Shown here: positions 1 through 7,387 of the stretch, one piece after another | How the letters are laid out: the number at the start of each line of letters is the position of its first letter | How positions within the stretch are numbered: the stretch's first letter is position 1 | Source of the DNA: Candidatus Zhuqueibacterota bacterium | Lineage (GTDB): Bacteria > Zhuqueibacterota > Zhuqueibacteria > Residuimicrobiales > Krinioviventaceae | Reading direction: 5' to 3' | Assembly: GCA_003854995.1 (NCBI GenBank) | Contig: RQOI01000082.1 | Coordinates: forward strand, 1 to 14,064 | Length of the DNA: 14,064 nt | Program-made: the position numbers and the translations under genes | Notes under the pieces: generated by a model | Told to the model about the DNA's origin: nothing | Databases searched by the model: none | What the model saw: the letters and a program-made list of their open reading frames with translations, nothing else

Positions 1-65
1 CCCTCGGTGGTTTGGATATTTTTGGTTGCGGCCAAAGGTCTCACCAAATTGATCTTTTGTGTCTT

Positions 66-115
66 TACCAGAAACTGACCTCTTACTCTCCAATGTAAAA
101 GGTCAGTTACTGGTA
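66..115. repeat. Near-perfect 21-bp inverted repeat (hairpin)
   Basis: The arm at 66-86 (TACCAGAAACTGACCTCTTAC) is complementary to the arm at 95-115 except at two positions, with an 8-nt loop. It lacks a clear U-run directly after the stem on either strand, so it is not an obvious terminator. The left arm and loop recur at 396-424, and a diverged partial copy lies inverted at 13,730-13,746. This points to a dispersed repeat terminus rather than a unique regulatory hairpin. Confidence 0.75.
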
Positions 116-140
116 GTGCGATGATAAAGTGAATTATTAA

Positions 141-410
141 AATAAGGCATAAAGACAATGTCGCCATAGTTTTCATCGCCGGACATTCTGGTGCGCCAGA
201 TTTCAAAACCTACGATTCGGCAAAATCCTTTGGCTTGTTCCAGCATTGTCTAAAGCATGCATTCGAAAAGATGAGATGTCGTCGAGATTGAGAAACCTTA
301 TTTTCATCTTTCGACCTGCAGAGGCGCCAAGCGCGCAAGCTTTTCTTCGTGATCCTTCGTGTTTTTGCGTCTTGGTGTTGATTTTTCATTGGCTTTACCA
401 GAAACTGACC
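141..410 (+). repeat. Left copy of a ~270-bp repeat, inverted relative to 13,730-13,997
   Basis: Read on the + strand, this segment aligns along nearly its whole length with the reverse complement of 13,730-13,997. It includes a 35-nt identical block (168-202 against 13,936-13,970) and a 20-nt identical block (214-233 against 13,905-13,924). The rest is diverged with small indels, so the copies are not recent. An internal imperfect palindrome (263-272 with 306-314) is kept in both copies. A small open frame at 246-443 has no recognisable protein features and is not called. No transposase is visible between the copies. Confidence 0.85.
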
Positions 411-424
411 TTTTACTCTCCAAT
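396..424 (+). repeat. Direct repeat of the left arm of the 66-115 hairpin
   Basis: The 29 nt here match 66-94 with a single difference (T for C in the CTTAC portion). The complementary right arm is absent, so this copy cannot form the hairpin. It sits at the end of the 141-410 repeat, which is therefore flanked by this motif on both sides. Confidence 0.75.
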
Positions 425-435
425 TGCTAAAGTGC

Positions 436-464
436 TTGCATAATTTAGAACAAATCGCTACATT
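436..464 (+). promoter_or_regulatory. Candidate sigma-70-type promoter for the lysine operon
   Basis: A TTGCAT hexamer (436-441) and a TACATT hexamer (459-464) are separated by 17 nt. Transcription would start near 471-475, just upstream of the first helix of the riboswitch at 485. The hexamers match the consensus only moderately; the call rests mainly on position. Confidence 0.4.
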
Positions 465-484
465 TACAACTAATTTTTACTTCC

Positions 485-642
485 AAATAGAGGCGCCTGC
501 TGCAAGAGTACTCCGCATGAAAAGTGGCGAACTTGGACGAAAGGGTAGCGGGCCGAAATGACGATAAGCCGCCGATATCGTCGTTGGGCCGGCAGGTGAA
601 TAACCACCGGACTGTCACGAAAAAAATCGTGGAGCGCTATTT
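485..642 (+). ncRNA. Lysine riboswitch (L-box) aptamer
   Basis: The conserved lysine-riboswitch blocks appear in the right order: AGAGGCGC (490-497), AAGAGTA (504-510), a GAAAGGG-type segment near 539-545, GGCCGAAA (551-558), TTGGGCC (584-590), ACTGTCACGA (611-620) and GTGGAGCGCTAT (629-640). The outer helix pairs 485-490 with 637-642. Internal helices include GACGATA 560-566 with TATCGTC 576-582, and CACGA 616-620 with TCGTG 627-631. It lies directly upstream of lysC and heads the whole pathway, as expected for an aptamer that shuts off lysine synthesis when lysine is bound. The assignment rests on recalled consensus blocks, not on a covariance-model search. Confidence 0.9.
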
Positions 643-675
643 GGCTGATGGTTTCTTTGAACTATGCCAGCAGAT

Positions 676-708
676 AGGTCCCCCACGCAGCGGGTGACCT
701 TTTTTTTT
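676..708 (+). terminator. Rho-independent terminator: expression platform of the lysine riboswitch
   Basis: AGGTC (676-680) pairs with GACCT (696-700), extended inwards by a GC-rich stem, and is followed by a run of nine T residues (700-708). It lies between the aptamer and the lysC ribosome-binding site, so the likely mechanism is transcription attenuation. The 3' side of the aptamer's outer helix (CTAT, 637-640) and nearby TGGC/GCCA segments could pair with the region before the terminator to form an antiterminator; that pairing is inferred by eye. Confidence 0.85.
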
Positions 709-721
709 GATTCGACAGCAA

Positions 722-726
722 AGGGA
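722..726 (+). promoter_or_regulatory. Ribosome-binding site deciding the lysC start
   Basis: AGGGA lies 6 nt before ATG 733. The frame stays open upstream to an ATG at 664, but that codon lies before the riboswitch terminator and would translate through its hairpin and T-run, so the longer form is rejected. Confidence 0.7.
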
Positions 727-732
727 ACGGCA

Positions 733-2127
733 ATGGTGGTCATGAAATTTGGCGGCACGTCTGTCGGCAATGCTGAAGCGATTCGCCGCGTGTGCGATAT
801 CATCTCCTCCCGCATGCCTCGACGACCAGTGGTTGTGACATCCGCTGTTGGTGGCATCACCAACAAACTTGTGCGGCTGTCCAGGTTGGCGGGCGGTCGG
901 GAAAAAGAGCAAACAGCCGAACTCGTTGCCGAAATCGTCGCCCAGCATGAACAGATCATCGCAGAGCTCGGAATAGGAGATGATCCGACATTTTCTTCCG
1001 CCTTTCAGACCGGCAAGGAGATGCTGCAGGCCGCTGTCAATGACATCCTGGCCAATGGCGAGTTGAATGACGAGCAATCCGATGCCCTCATCAGCACGGG
1101 CGAATTCTTCATGGCAAACATATTGCCCGCTGTCTTGAATCGAATGGGCATCGCGAGCGCTATGGCGGATTCGCGAAAACTGCTGCTCACCGATTCAACA
1201 TTCAGCGCGGCGCGTCCGATTTTTGACGAATCGAAAGAACGCGTCCAGGCGATCATCCTGCCGATGGTGAAGCAGGGTATTGTGCCGATTTTACAAGGTT
1301 TTATCGGCAGCGATCGGGAGGGCCGCACGACCACGCTGGGCCGGGGCGGCTCCGATTACTCGGCCACCCTGGTCGGCGCAATGCTCGGCGTCAGCACGGT
1401 CGAGATCTGGTCAGATGTCGATGGTGTGCTCACCGCAGATCCATCGCTCGTGCAAGAAGCGCGTCGCATCCGACACATGAGCTTCCATGAGGCAGCGGAG
1501 CTCGCCTATTTCGGCGCCAAAGTGCTGCATCCGGCGACGCTGGCGCCGGCTGTCGAGCACAATATGACTGTGGTCGTGCTCAATTCGATGAATCCGGACT
1601 TTGCCGGCACAGCCATTTCGACCAGTCCGCTTGATCCTCTGCACGAAGGACGAGTGAAATCCATCGCTTACAAAGAAAACCTGACCGTCATCACCGTCAT
1701 CTCGAGCCGAATGCTCATGGCACACGGTTTCATGGCGCGACTGTTCTCCGTCTTTGATGAATATCAGACGGCAGTTGACCTGGTGTCGACCTCTGAGGTG
1801 ACGCTGTCGCTGACAATTGATAGCACAAAGAATTTGCCCAATATTATTCCTCAGCTGGAAAAATTTGCCCAGGTGAGAGTTGAAGAGAAAAAGGCGATCG
1901 TCTGCCTGGTGGGGGAGGGCTTGAAACGCACCAAGGGTATTCCGGGTCAGATATTCGGCTTGTTGCAGGACACCCACATCTATCTGATCTCACAAGGCGC
2001 ATCCGAGATCAATCTCAGTTTTGTGGTCGATGAGCATGATCTGCCGCGGGTCATTCCACGGTTGCATCGCTATTTTTTCAGCAACGAGCACAACGCCCAC
2101 GTTCCAGCGCCAGATCGCACATTATGA
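733..2127 (+). CDS. lysC: Aspartate kinase, lysine-sensitive (class III-like), with C-terminal ACT domains
   Basis: This 464-residue enzyme phosphorylates L-aspartate with ATP, the first step of lysine and diaminopimelate synthesis in the cytoplasm. The amino-acid-kinase domain (about residues 1-290) opens with KFGGTSV (5-11) and contains SAVGGITN (37-44), STGE (121-124) and TTLGRGGSD (200-208). Two ACT-like regulatory segments follow (about 315-385 and 388-450). Length and layout resemble E. coli LysC rather than the shorter Bacillus-type enzymes or the homoserine dehydrogenase fusions. An internal methionine at 742 is a possible alternative start. It is the first gene behind the lysine riboswitch and ends 16 nt before dapB, so it is probably controlled twice: by lysine binding the leader RNA and, by family analogy, by lysine feedback on the ACT domains. 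Confidence 0.94.
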   Translation: MVVMKFGGTSVGNAEAIRRVCDIISSRMPRRPVVVTSAVGGITNKLVRLSRLAGGREKEQTAELVAEIVAQHEQIIAELGIGDDPTFSSAFQTGKEMLQAAVNDILANGELNDEQSDALISTGEFFMANILPAVLNRMGIASAMADSRKLLLTDSTFSAARPIFDESKERVQAIILPMVKQGIVPILQGFIGSDREGRTTTLGRGGSDYSATLVGAMLGVSTVEIWSDVDGVLTADPSLVQEARRIRHMSFHEAAELAYFGAKVLHPATLAPAVEHNMTVVVLNSMNPDFAGTAISTSPLDPLHEGRVKSIAYKENLTVITVISSRMLMAHGFMARLFSVFDEYQTAVDLVSTSEVTLSLTIDSTKNLPNIIPQLEKFAQVRVEEKKAIVCLVGEGLKRTKGIPGQIFGLLQDTHIYLISQGASEINLSFVVDEHDLPRVIPRLHRYFFSNEHNAHVPAPDRTL

Positions 2128-2143
2128 GCAGTGGAGAAAGCAG

Positions 2144-2878
2144 ATGAAGTTGGCGATACTCGGGTATGGACGGATGGGACAAGAGGTTGAGCGGCAGGCA
2201 CGGGCGCGCGGCCACGACATCTCTGCCATTTTTGATGTCCATGATAACTTTTGCTCGCGCTCGAACCTGCGCGACGCGCAGGTGATCATCAGCTTTGTCG
2301 TCGCGGACGCGGTCCTCGCAAATATCAAAACAGCGGCGCAGCTCGGCGTGCCGATCGTCGAGGGCACGACTGGATGGTATGACCAGCTGGCGCACCTGCG
2401 ACAGATCGACAAGATCTCTATCATTTACAGTCCCAATTTTTCCATCGGCGTCTATCTGTTCAGCAAACTGACAGAGTATGCCGCCAGACTGATGGCGCCC
2501 ATGTCAGAGTATGACTGTTACGTGCACGAATTCCATCATGCCGGCAAAGCCGACAGTCCCAGCGGCACGGCAAAAAACCTGGCGCGCATTCTGCTGGAAA
2601 ATTGGCCCGGCAAGGAAAAGGCTTTCTATGAGACCTGCCATGGCGTCATCGATCCGCACGCATTGCACGTCACCTCCACGCGCGTCGGCCGCATGCCCGG
2701 AATGCATGCGATCGGTTTTGACTCGGAGGCGGATGAGATCCTGCTCGAACACAGGGCGCATGGCCGGACGGGATTTGCCAGCGGCGCGGTTCGCGCGGCC
2801 GAGTGGATTGCCGGCAAATCGGGTATTTTCACGATGGATGATTTCATGAATGAGGTCCTTTCACAGCAGCATGTATAA
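2144..2878 (+). CDS. dapB: 4-hydroxy-tetrahydrodipicolinate reductase
   Basis: The 244-residue protein should reduce the DapA product to tetrahydrodipicolinate with NAD(P)H. The Rossmann fold opens with GYGRMG (7-12), and EGTTGW (73-78) forms part of the cofactor pocket. The catalytic block EFHHAGKADSPSGTA (129-143) has the His-His pair at 131-132 and Lys135, as in characterised DapB enzymes. It is a little shorter than the usual 265-275 residues because the loop after the dinucleotide-binding region is compact; similarly short forms exist. GGAG at 2133-2136 supports the ATG at 2144. A longer reading frame from 2021 would overlap lysC extensively and is not accepted. Gene order and 16-21 nt spacing place it in the lysine operon. 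Confidence 0.94.
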   Translation: MKLAILGYGRMGQEVERQARARGHDISAIFDVHDNFCSRSNLRDAQVIISFVVADAVLANIKTAAQLGVPIVEGTTGWYDQLAHLRQIDKISIIYSPNFSIGVYLFSKLTEYAARLMAPMSEYDCYVHEFHHAGKADSPSGTAKNLARILLENWPGKEKAFYETCHGVIDPHALHVTSTRVGRMPGMHAIGFDSEADEILLEHRAHGRTGFASGAVRAAEWIAGKSGIFTMDDFMNEVLSQQHV

Positions 2879-2899
2879 TTTATTACGGAAAGAGTAACG

Positions 2900-3808
2900 A
2901 TGAATAAAGGGAGCATGATGTCGAGTCGTCCAAAATTCGCCGGATCAACGGTGGCGCTCATCACGCCTTTCCGGCAAGATTTTTCAGTTGATGAAGAGCG
3001 GTTGCGCTGTCTGGTCGATTGGCATATCGAACAGGGCACGGATGTGATTCTCGCCTGCGGCACGACCGGCGAGAGCGCCACGATGAGTCATGCAGAGCAT
3101 CAGCGCGTCATCGATATCGTCATTGAGCATGCTGCGGGACGCATTCCGGTGATGGCCGGCGCCGGCAGTAATTCAACTGCGGAAGCGGTTTCGCTGACCC
3201 AGCATGCCACGCGCGCGGGCGCGGATGCCATCCTGTCCGTCGGGCCTTACTATAACAAACCGACGCAGAGGGGGCATTACGAGCATTTCAAGACGATCGC
3301 AGAGTCGACAGACAAGCCGGTCATCATCTACAACGTGCCCGGCCGCACGGCGAGCAACATCAGCGCTGAAACAACCTTGCGGCTCGCTGAGATCCCGAAT
3401 ATCATCGGCGTGAAGGAGGCCAGCGGCAATGTATCGCAGATCATGAATATCCTCAGACATCGCCCGGAGAATTTTCTCGTGTTGTCCGGCGACGATGCGA
3501 TGACCCTTGCGCTGATGTCAATGGGCGCCGATGGCGTCATCTCTGTGGTGGCGAACGAGGCGCCAGCGATGACGCGCGCCATGGTGCATGCGGCGCTCGC
3601 CGGGGAGTGGGCCAAAGCGCGCGCTCTGCATTTCAAACTGCTGCCGCTGATGGAATTCAATTTTTGCGAGAGCAGTCCGGTGCCGGTGAAGACAGCCTGC
3701 GCCATGCTGGGACTGACCGAGGAGGTCGTCCGTCTGCCGCTTGTGAACATGTTGCCTGAAAATAGAGAAAAGATACGACGACTGATGTCGGAATTGGGCT
3801 TGCTGTAG
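2900..3808 (+). CDS. dapA: 4-hydroxy-tetrahydrodipicolinate synthase
   Basis: The 302-residue enzyme condenses pyruvate with aspartate semialdehyde, committing carbon to diaminopimelate and lysine. It is a (beta/alpha)8-barrel class I aldolase. GTTGES (54-59), GPYYNKPTQ (115-123), YNVPGRT (144-150) with catalytic Tyr144 and Arg149, and GVKEASG (170-176) with Schiff-base Lys172 are all intact. The ATG at 2900 has GGAA about 9 nt upstream; methionines at 2915 and 2918 are alternatives, but their Shine-Dalgarno sequence would be too close. It lies 21 nt after dapB and 35 nt before dapF, within the riboswitch-controlled operon. Confidence 0.95.
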   Translation: MNKGSMMSSRPKFAGSTVALITPFRQDFSVDEERLRCLVDWHIEQGTDVILACGTTGESATMSHAEHQRVIDIVIEHAAGRIPVMAGAGSNSTAEAVSLTQHATRAGADAILSVGPYYNKPTQRGHYEHFKTIAESTDKPVIIYNVPGRTASNISAETTLRLAEIPNIIGVKEASGNVSQIMNILRHRPENFLVLSGDDAMTLALMSMGADGVISVVANEAPAMTRAMVHAALAGEWAKARALHFKLLPLMEFNFCESSPVPVKTACAMLGLTEEVVRLPLVNMLPENREKIRRLMSELGLL

Positions 3809-3843
3809 AGTGATGGGCGCTTGTCATTTGCGAAAGGACGACT

Positions 3844-4680
3844 TTGAGATTCTATAAATATCACGGGCTGGGCAACGACTATCTCGTCATGAATCCCGCC
3901 GAGATCGGTCGGGAGCTGACCCTGGATGAGATCAGACTGATCTGCCATCGTCATTATGGCATGGGTTCGGATGGCATTTTATGGGGGCCGTCAGCATCGG
4001 ACAAAGCGCCTTTCAAATTGAGAATTTTCAATCCCGACGGCAGTGAGGCTGAAAAATCGGGCAATGGATTGCGCATTTTTTCCCGGTATCTCTATGATCA
4101 CGGATTTGTCCGCCATGCGCCTTTTCAAATAGAGACCCTGGGCGGCATTGTCACTTCGCGCATCCATTCGAATGGTATGGTTGATGTGCAGATGGGCAAG
4201 GTGAGCTTTGACAGCCGGGCAATTCCGGTCCTCGGGCCGCCGCGTCAGGTGCTGAATGAGAAGATCGCGGTCATGGGGCGCGAACTGACTTTTTGCGCGG
4301 TCACCATTGGCAATCCGCATTGCGTTCTGCCAATGGACGAGCTGTCGGAGGAACTGGCGCGCACCTTTGGGCCGCATCTGGAAGTCGATGCGCGTTTTCC
4401 GAACCGCACGAATGTGCAGTTTCTCAAGGTTCTGGATCGCCGCACTATTCAGATCGAGATCTGGGAGCGGGGCGCCGGCTATACGCTGGCATCCGGCAGT
4501 TCTGCCTCGGCGGCCGCTGCAGTGGCGCACAGACTGGGATTTTGCGATGCAAAGATCACCGTGCACATGCCGGGCGGAGAACTCGTCATCACCATCAGCG
4601 ACGACTATAGCATAGACATGACCGGACCGGTCATCCGCATCGGCGCAGGGATCATCGACGACGAGGCGTTTTCGAAATAA
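3844..4680 (+). CDS. dapF: Diaminopimelate epimerase family protein with both catalytic Cys replaced by Ser
   Basis: The 278-residue protein has the full DapF double-domain layout. The family interconverts LL- and meso-diaminopimelate with two cysteines as acid/base. Substrate-contact residues known from H. influenzae DapF are present: Asn11 in GNDY, Asn63 in NPDG, Asn157 in GNPHC, Asn190, and Glu208-Arg209. The first catalytic site, normally CGNG, reads SGNG with Ser72 (TCG, 4057-4059). The second, normally GET-x-ACGTG, reads GYTLASGSS with Ser217 (TCC, 4492-4494). The start is a TTG with AGGA (3835-3838) 5 nt upstream. It sits between dapA and dapL, where an epimerase is required. It could be an active Ser/Ser variant, a relative with altered chemistry, or an inactive homologue. 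Family membership is secure; activity is not. Confidence 0.85.
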   Translation: MRFYKYHGLGNDYLVMNPAEIGRELTLDEIRLICHRHYGMGSDGILWGPSASDKAPFKLRIFNPDGSEAEKSGNGLRIFSRYLYDHGFVRHAPFQIETLGGIVTSRIHSNGMVDVQMGKVSFDSRAIPVLGPPRQVLNEKIAVMGRELTFCAVTIGNPHCVLPMDELSEELARTFGPHLEVDARFPNRTNVQFLKVLDRRTIQIEIWERGAGYTLASGSSASAAAAVAHRLGFCDAKITVHMPGGELVITISDDYSIDMTGPVIRIGAGIIDDEAFSK

Positions 4681-4694
4681 CAGCTTTGCATTTC

Positions 4695-4716
4695 CCTGGC
4701 ACTCTGAAGTGCCGGG
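4695..4716 (+). other. Intercistronic hairpin between dapF and dapL
   Basis: CCTGGCACT (4695-4703) pairs with AGTGCCGGG (4708-4716), giving 9 bp with one U-G pair around a CTGA tetraloop. No U-run follows, so it is unlikely to stop transcription; it could stabilise or process the operon mRNA. Confidence 0.45.
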
Positions 4717-4751
4717 CACGTACAGAGCGGATGAATAAGAGGCAGGTGGCA

Positions 4752-5987
4752 ATGGCGACGATCAACAGCAACTACGACAAGCTCGGCGGTGGATACCTCT
4801 TCCCGGAGATCGGGCGTCGAGTGCGTCAATTTCAGGCCGAGCATCCCGGGGTGAAATTGCTGAAACTGGGTATCGGTAATACGACCGAGGCGCTGACGCC
4901 TGCGGTGATTGACGGGCTGTTGGCTGGCGTTGAAAGACTGGCGCACGTCGAAACCTATACCGGCTATGCGGATGACTCGACCGGCGAAACCGAGATGAAA
5001 AAAGCGCTGCAGCTGTTTTATCGCCGCTTCAATGTGTCCCTTGACCTGGCAGAGATTTTCGTCAGCGATGGCGCCAAGCCGGACTCTGGCAATATCCAGT
5101 CCATTTTCGGCATCGAGAACGTCGTCGCCGTGCAGGATCCGGCCTATCCGGTCTATGTGGACACGAATGTCATTGCCGGACGATCCGGCGCATTTGACGC
5201 GCGCACCGGCCAATACCAGGGCATCATCTACATGCCGTGCACGCAGGAGAATGGTTTTTTCCCCCAGCCGCCCGAGGAGAAGGTCGATCTGATCTATCTC
5301 TGCAGCCCGAACAATCCCACCGGCGCGGTCGCAACCAAAGAGCAGCTGAAAATATGGATCGACTATGCGCGCGCGCGCCAGTCGGTGATCATCTTTGACG
5401 CCGCCTATTCGGCGTTCATCAAAGATGCGACGTTGCCGCGCAGCATCTACGAGTTGGATGGTGCGAAGGAATGCGCCATTGAAATCAGCAGTTTTTCCAA
5501 AGTGGCCGGTTTTACCGGTGTCCGGCTCGGCTGGGCAGTGGTGCCGCAGGCGCTCGTGGTCGAAGGCGCGCCGGCCGGAAAAGTCAATTGGCTGTGGGCG
5601 CGTCGGCAGAACACCTTTTTCAACGGCGCCTCCAACATCGTGCAGGCCGGCGGCGTCGCGGCATTGTCCGATGCCGGACAAAAAGAGTGTCAAGGTCTCG
5701 TGGATTACTATATGAACAACGCGCGAGTCATCAGAGAGGGGCTGCAAAATCTGGATTATATCTGCTATGGCGGCGTCAATGCGCCATACATTTGGATGAA
5801 AACACCGCACGGTCTCAGCTCCTGGGAATTTTTTGATCTGCTGCTGCACGACGCCCACGTTGTCGGCACGCCGGGCGTTGGATTCGGCCCCAGCGGCGAG
5901 GGCTATTTCAGACTCTCCGCGTTCGGCCATGCGGCGGACATTGAACAGGCGGTTGCGAGCATTCGCGACCACCTCAAGCGTCAATAA
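4752..5987 (+). CDS. dapL: LL-diaminopimelate aminotransferase
   Basis: The 411-residue PLP enzyme, a usual DapL length, converts tetrahydrodipicolinate directly to LL-diaminopimelate with glutamate as donor, bypassing the succinylase and acetylase branches. The N-terminal signature YLFPEIGRRV (15-24) and LGIGNTTEAL (39-48) mark DapL among class I/II aminotransferases; most relatives have D rather than N in the GDTT position. PLP-site motifs are present: SDGAKPD (105-111), SPNNPTG (185-191), FDAAYSAF (215-222) with Asp216 and Tyr219, Schiff-base Lys250 in SSFSK, and the carboxylate-binding Arg387 in YFRLSAFG. ATG 4752 is preceded by AGGTGG; a start at 4686 or 4731 would add a non-homologous leader crossing the 4695-4716 hairpin. 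No dapD, dapC or dapE is seen in the window, consistent with this route. Confidence 0.93.
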   Translation: MATINSNYDKLGGGYLFPEIGRRVRQFQAEHPGVKLLKLGIGNTTEALTPAVIDGLLAGVERLAHVETYTGYADDSTGETEMKKALQLFYRRFNVSLDLAEIFVSDGAKPDSGNIQSIFGIENVVAVQDPAYPVYVDTNVIAGRSGAFDARTGQYQGIIYMPCTQENGFFPQPPEEKVDLIYLCSPNNPTGAVATKEQLKIWIDYARARQSVIIFDAAYSAFIKDATLPRSIYELDGAKECAIEISSFSKVAGFTGVRLGWAVVPQALVVEGAPAGKVNWLWARRQNTFFNGASNIVQAGGVAALSDAGQKECQGLVDYYMNNARVIREGLQNLDYICYGGVNAPYIWMKTPHGLSSWEFFDLLLHDAHVVGTPGVGFGPSGEGYFRLSAFGHAADIEQAVASIRDHLKRQ

Positions 5988-6040
5988 AGCGAGCGGCGCA
6001 GAGGGCGGCGCTGTGCTGTGAAGATGAATGAGACCAGACT

Positions 6041-6059
6041 GGCCGGCGGGACGCCGGCT
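6041..6059 (+). other. Intercistronic hairpin between dapL and lysA
   Basis: GCCGGCG (6042-6048) pairs perfectly with CGCCGGC (6052-6058) around a GGA loop, within the 92-nt gap before lysA. No T-run follows. Together with 4695-4716 it suggests mRNA stabilisation or processing sites inside the operon. Confidence 0.45.
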
Positions 6060-6079
6060 TCTATCCAAAGGGAGAACGC

Positions 6080-7387
6080 ATGGCACGATTGGGAAAGAGC
6101 GCTGTCACCTCCGAGACCATCGCACGCGCGGTCAAAGAATTCGGCACTCCGTTTTATCTGTATGACGAACGGACGATACTGGATAAATGCGATCAACTCC
6201 TCAAAATGCCGAATGCCTTTGGACTGCAGGTCCGCTATGCGATGAAGGCGAACTCGAATCGCGCGCTGTTGCAGCTCATCGCTGGTCAGGGCATTGATCT
6301 CGATCTCAGCTCGCTGAATGAAGGCGTGCGCGCCACGCTGGCCGGCATCCCCTGTTCCCGCATGATGCTGACAACTCAAGATGTGCCACTGGCTCGATCT
6401 CGGCAAGAGCTTGAAGAGATGATGCTGAAGGGGATGAAATACAATGTCTGCTCGTTACAGCAGCTGTACCTGATCGCTGATTTTGCCAACAAGACAGCGT
6501 TCTCCATCCGCCTGCACCCGGGCGTCGGTTCGGGCGAATCGGTGACCCGAAACACGGGCGACAAATATTCCTGCTTTGGCATTCACCTCAACGACCTTGC
6601 AGGCGCCATAGCTTTTGCCGATGAACAGGGGATTGTTTTTGACGAAATCCACATGCACATCGGTTCTGGCGGTGATCCTCAGCTCTGGCGGGAAAACATT
6701 GAGCGCGAGCTGCGTTGCGTCGAGCAGTTCCTGCCTGAGGTGAAAACCGTCAACCTGGGCGGCGGTTTCAAAGAGGCGCGCATGCCGGATGAAAGGCCGG
6801 CGGATATTCAAGAGTTGGGCCAATACGCGCGGCGCAAGTTTCACGAGTTCTATGAGCGCACCGGACGCGAGCTGATCACGGCCATTGAGCCAGGAACTTT
6901 TGTCGTGGCCAACGCCGGTTTTTTGGTGACCTCGGTTCTGGACAAAAAATCGACCGGCGAAGACGGCTTTCATTTCCTCATTGCCAATGCCGGCATGGAA
7001 GCCAATACGCGGCCGCTGTTGTACGGTTCCCGCCATCCTTTTTTTGTGGTGTCAAAGACCGGAAGACTGCTGTCGAGCGAGTTCGATTTGAGCGATCTGT
7101 ATCCCGAGTCCGACTATCGCGTCGTCGTTGGCCGATGCTGCGAGAGCGGCGATTCGCAGAGCCTCGATTCGCACGGCCACATCATTCCGCGCTTGATGGC
7201 CAATCCGGAGGTGGGCGATATCCTGGTCATTGGCGGCGCCGGCGCATATGTTTCGGCCATGTGCCTTGCCAATTACAATTCATATGTGCAACCGGCAGAA
7301 ATACTGCTGCGCGCAGACGGCGAATTTCGCATCATTCGCCGGGAGCAGACGCTGGAACAGATCGTTGAAAACGAGCGCTCTCTCTGA
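6080..7387 (+). CDS. lysA: Diaminopimelate decarboxylase
   Basis: The 435-residue fold-type III PLP enzyme should decarboxylate meso-diaminopimelate to L-lysine, the last step of the pathway. The N-terminal alanine-racemase-like barrel has the PLP Schiff-base Lys56 in YAMKANSN (53-60), HMHIGSG (191-197), the phosphate-binding GGGF (227-230) and EPG (270-272). The C-terminal beta domain has CESGD (354-358), whose cysteine and glutamate complete the partner subunit's active site, and GAGAY (386-390). GGGAG (6070-6074) precedes the ATG by 5 nt. The stretch after GGGF is less canonical than in E. coli-like LysA, so a related amino-acid decarboxylase is possible, but the operon context favours LysA. 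It closes the operon; no clear terminator was found directly after it. Confidence 0.9.
   Translation: MARLGKSAVTSETIARAVKEFGTPFYLYDERTILDKCDQLLKMPNAFGLQVRYAMKANSNRALLQLIAGQGIDLDLSSLNEGVRATLAGIPCSRMMLTTQDVPLARSRQELEEMMLKGMKYNVCSLQQLYLIADFANKTAFSIRLHPGVGSGESVTRNTGDKYSCFGIHLNDLAGAIAFADEQGIVFDEIHMHIGSGGDPQLWRENIERELRCVEQFLPEVKTVNLGGGFKEARMPDERPADIQELGQYARRKFHEFYERTGRELITAIEPGTFVVANAGFLVTSVLDKKSTGEDGFHFLIANAGMEANTRPLLYGSRHPFFVVSKTGRLLSSEFDLSDLYPESDYRVVVGRCCESGDSQSLDSHGHIIPRLMANPEVGDILVIGGAGAYVSAMCLANYNSYVQPAEILLRADGEFRIIRREQTLEQIVENERSL

Noticed and set aside
246..443. Small + strand frame of 65 codons within the left repeat
   Set aside because: It spans the repeat and the hairpin-arm direct repeat, has no family resemblance, and the equivalent frame is broken by indels in the right-hand copy.
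664..732. N-terminal extension of LysC from ATG 664
   Set aside because: It would translate through the riboswitch terminator hairpin and T-run, and adds residues absent from aspartokinases; the start at 733 has a good ribosome-binding site.
3844..4680. dapF as a pseudogene because of its changed catalytic residues
   Set aside because: The frame is intact at normal length, with its own ribosome-binding site and all substrate-contact residues; the changes are specific, not random decay.
4605..6086. Long minus-strand open frame of 493 codons opposite dapL
   Set aside because: It overlaps dapF and dapL, whose motifs are intact; the protein has no recognisable domains, and it reflects third-position GC bias on the opposite strand.
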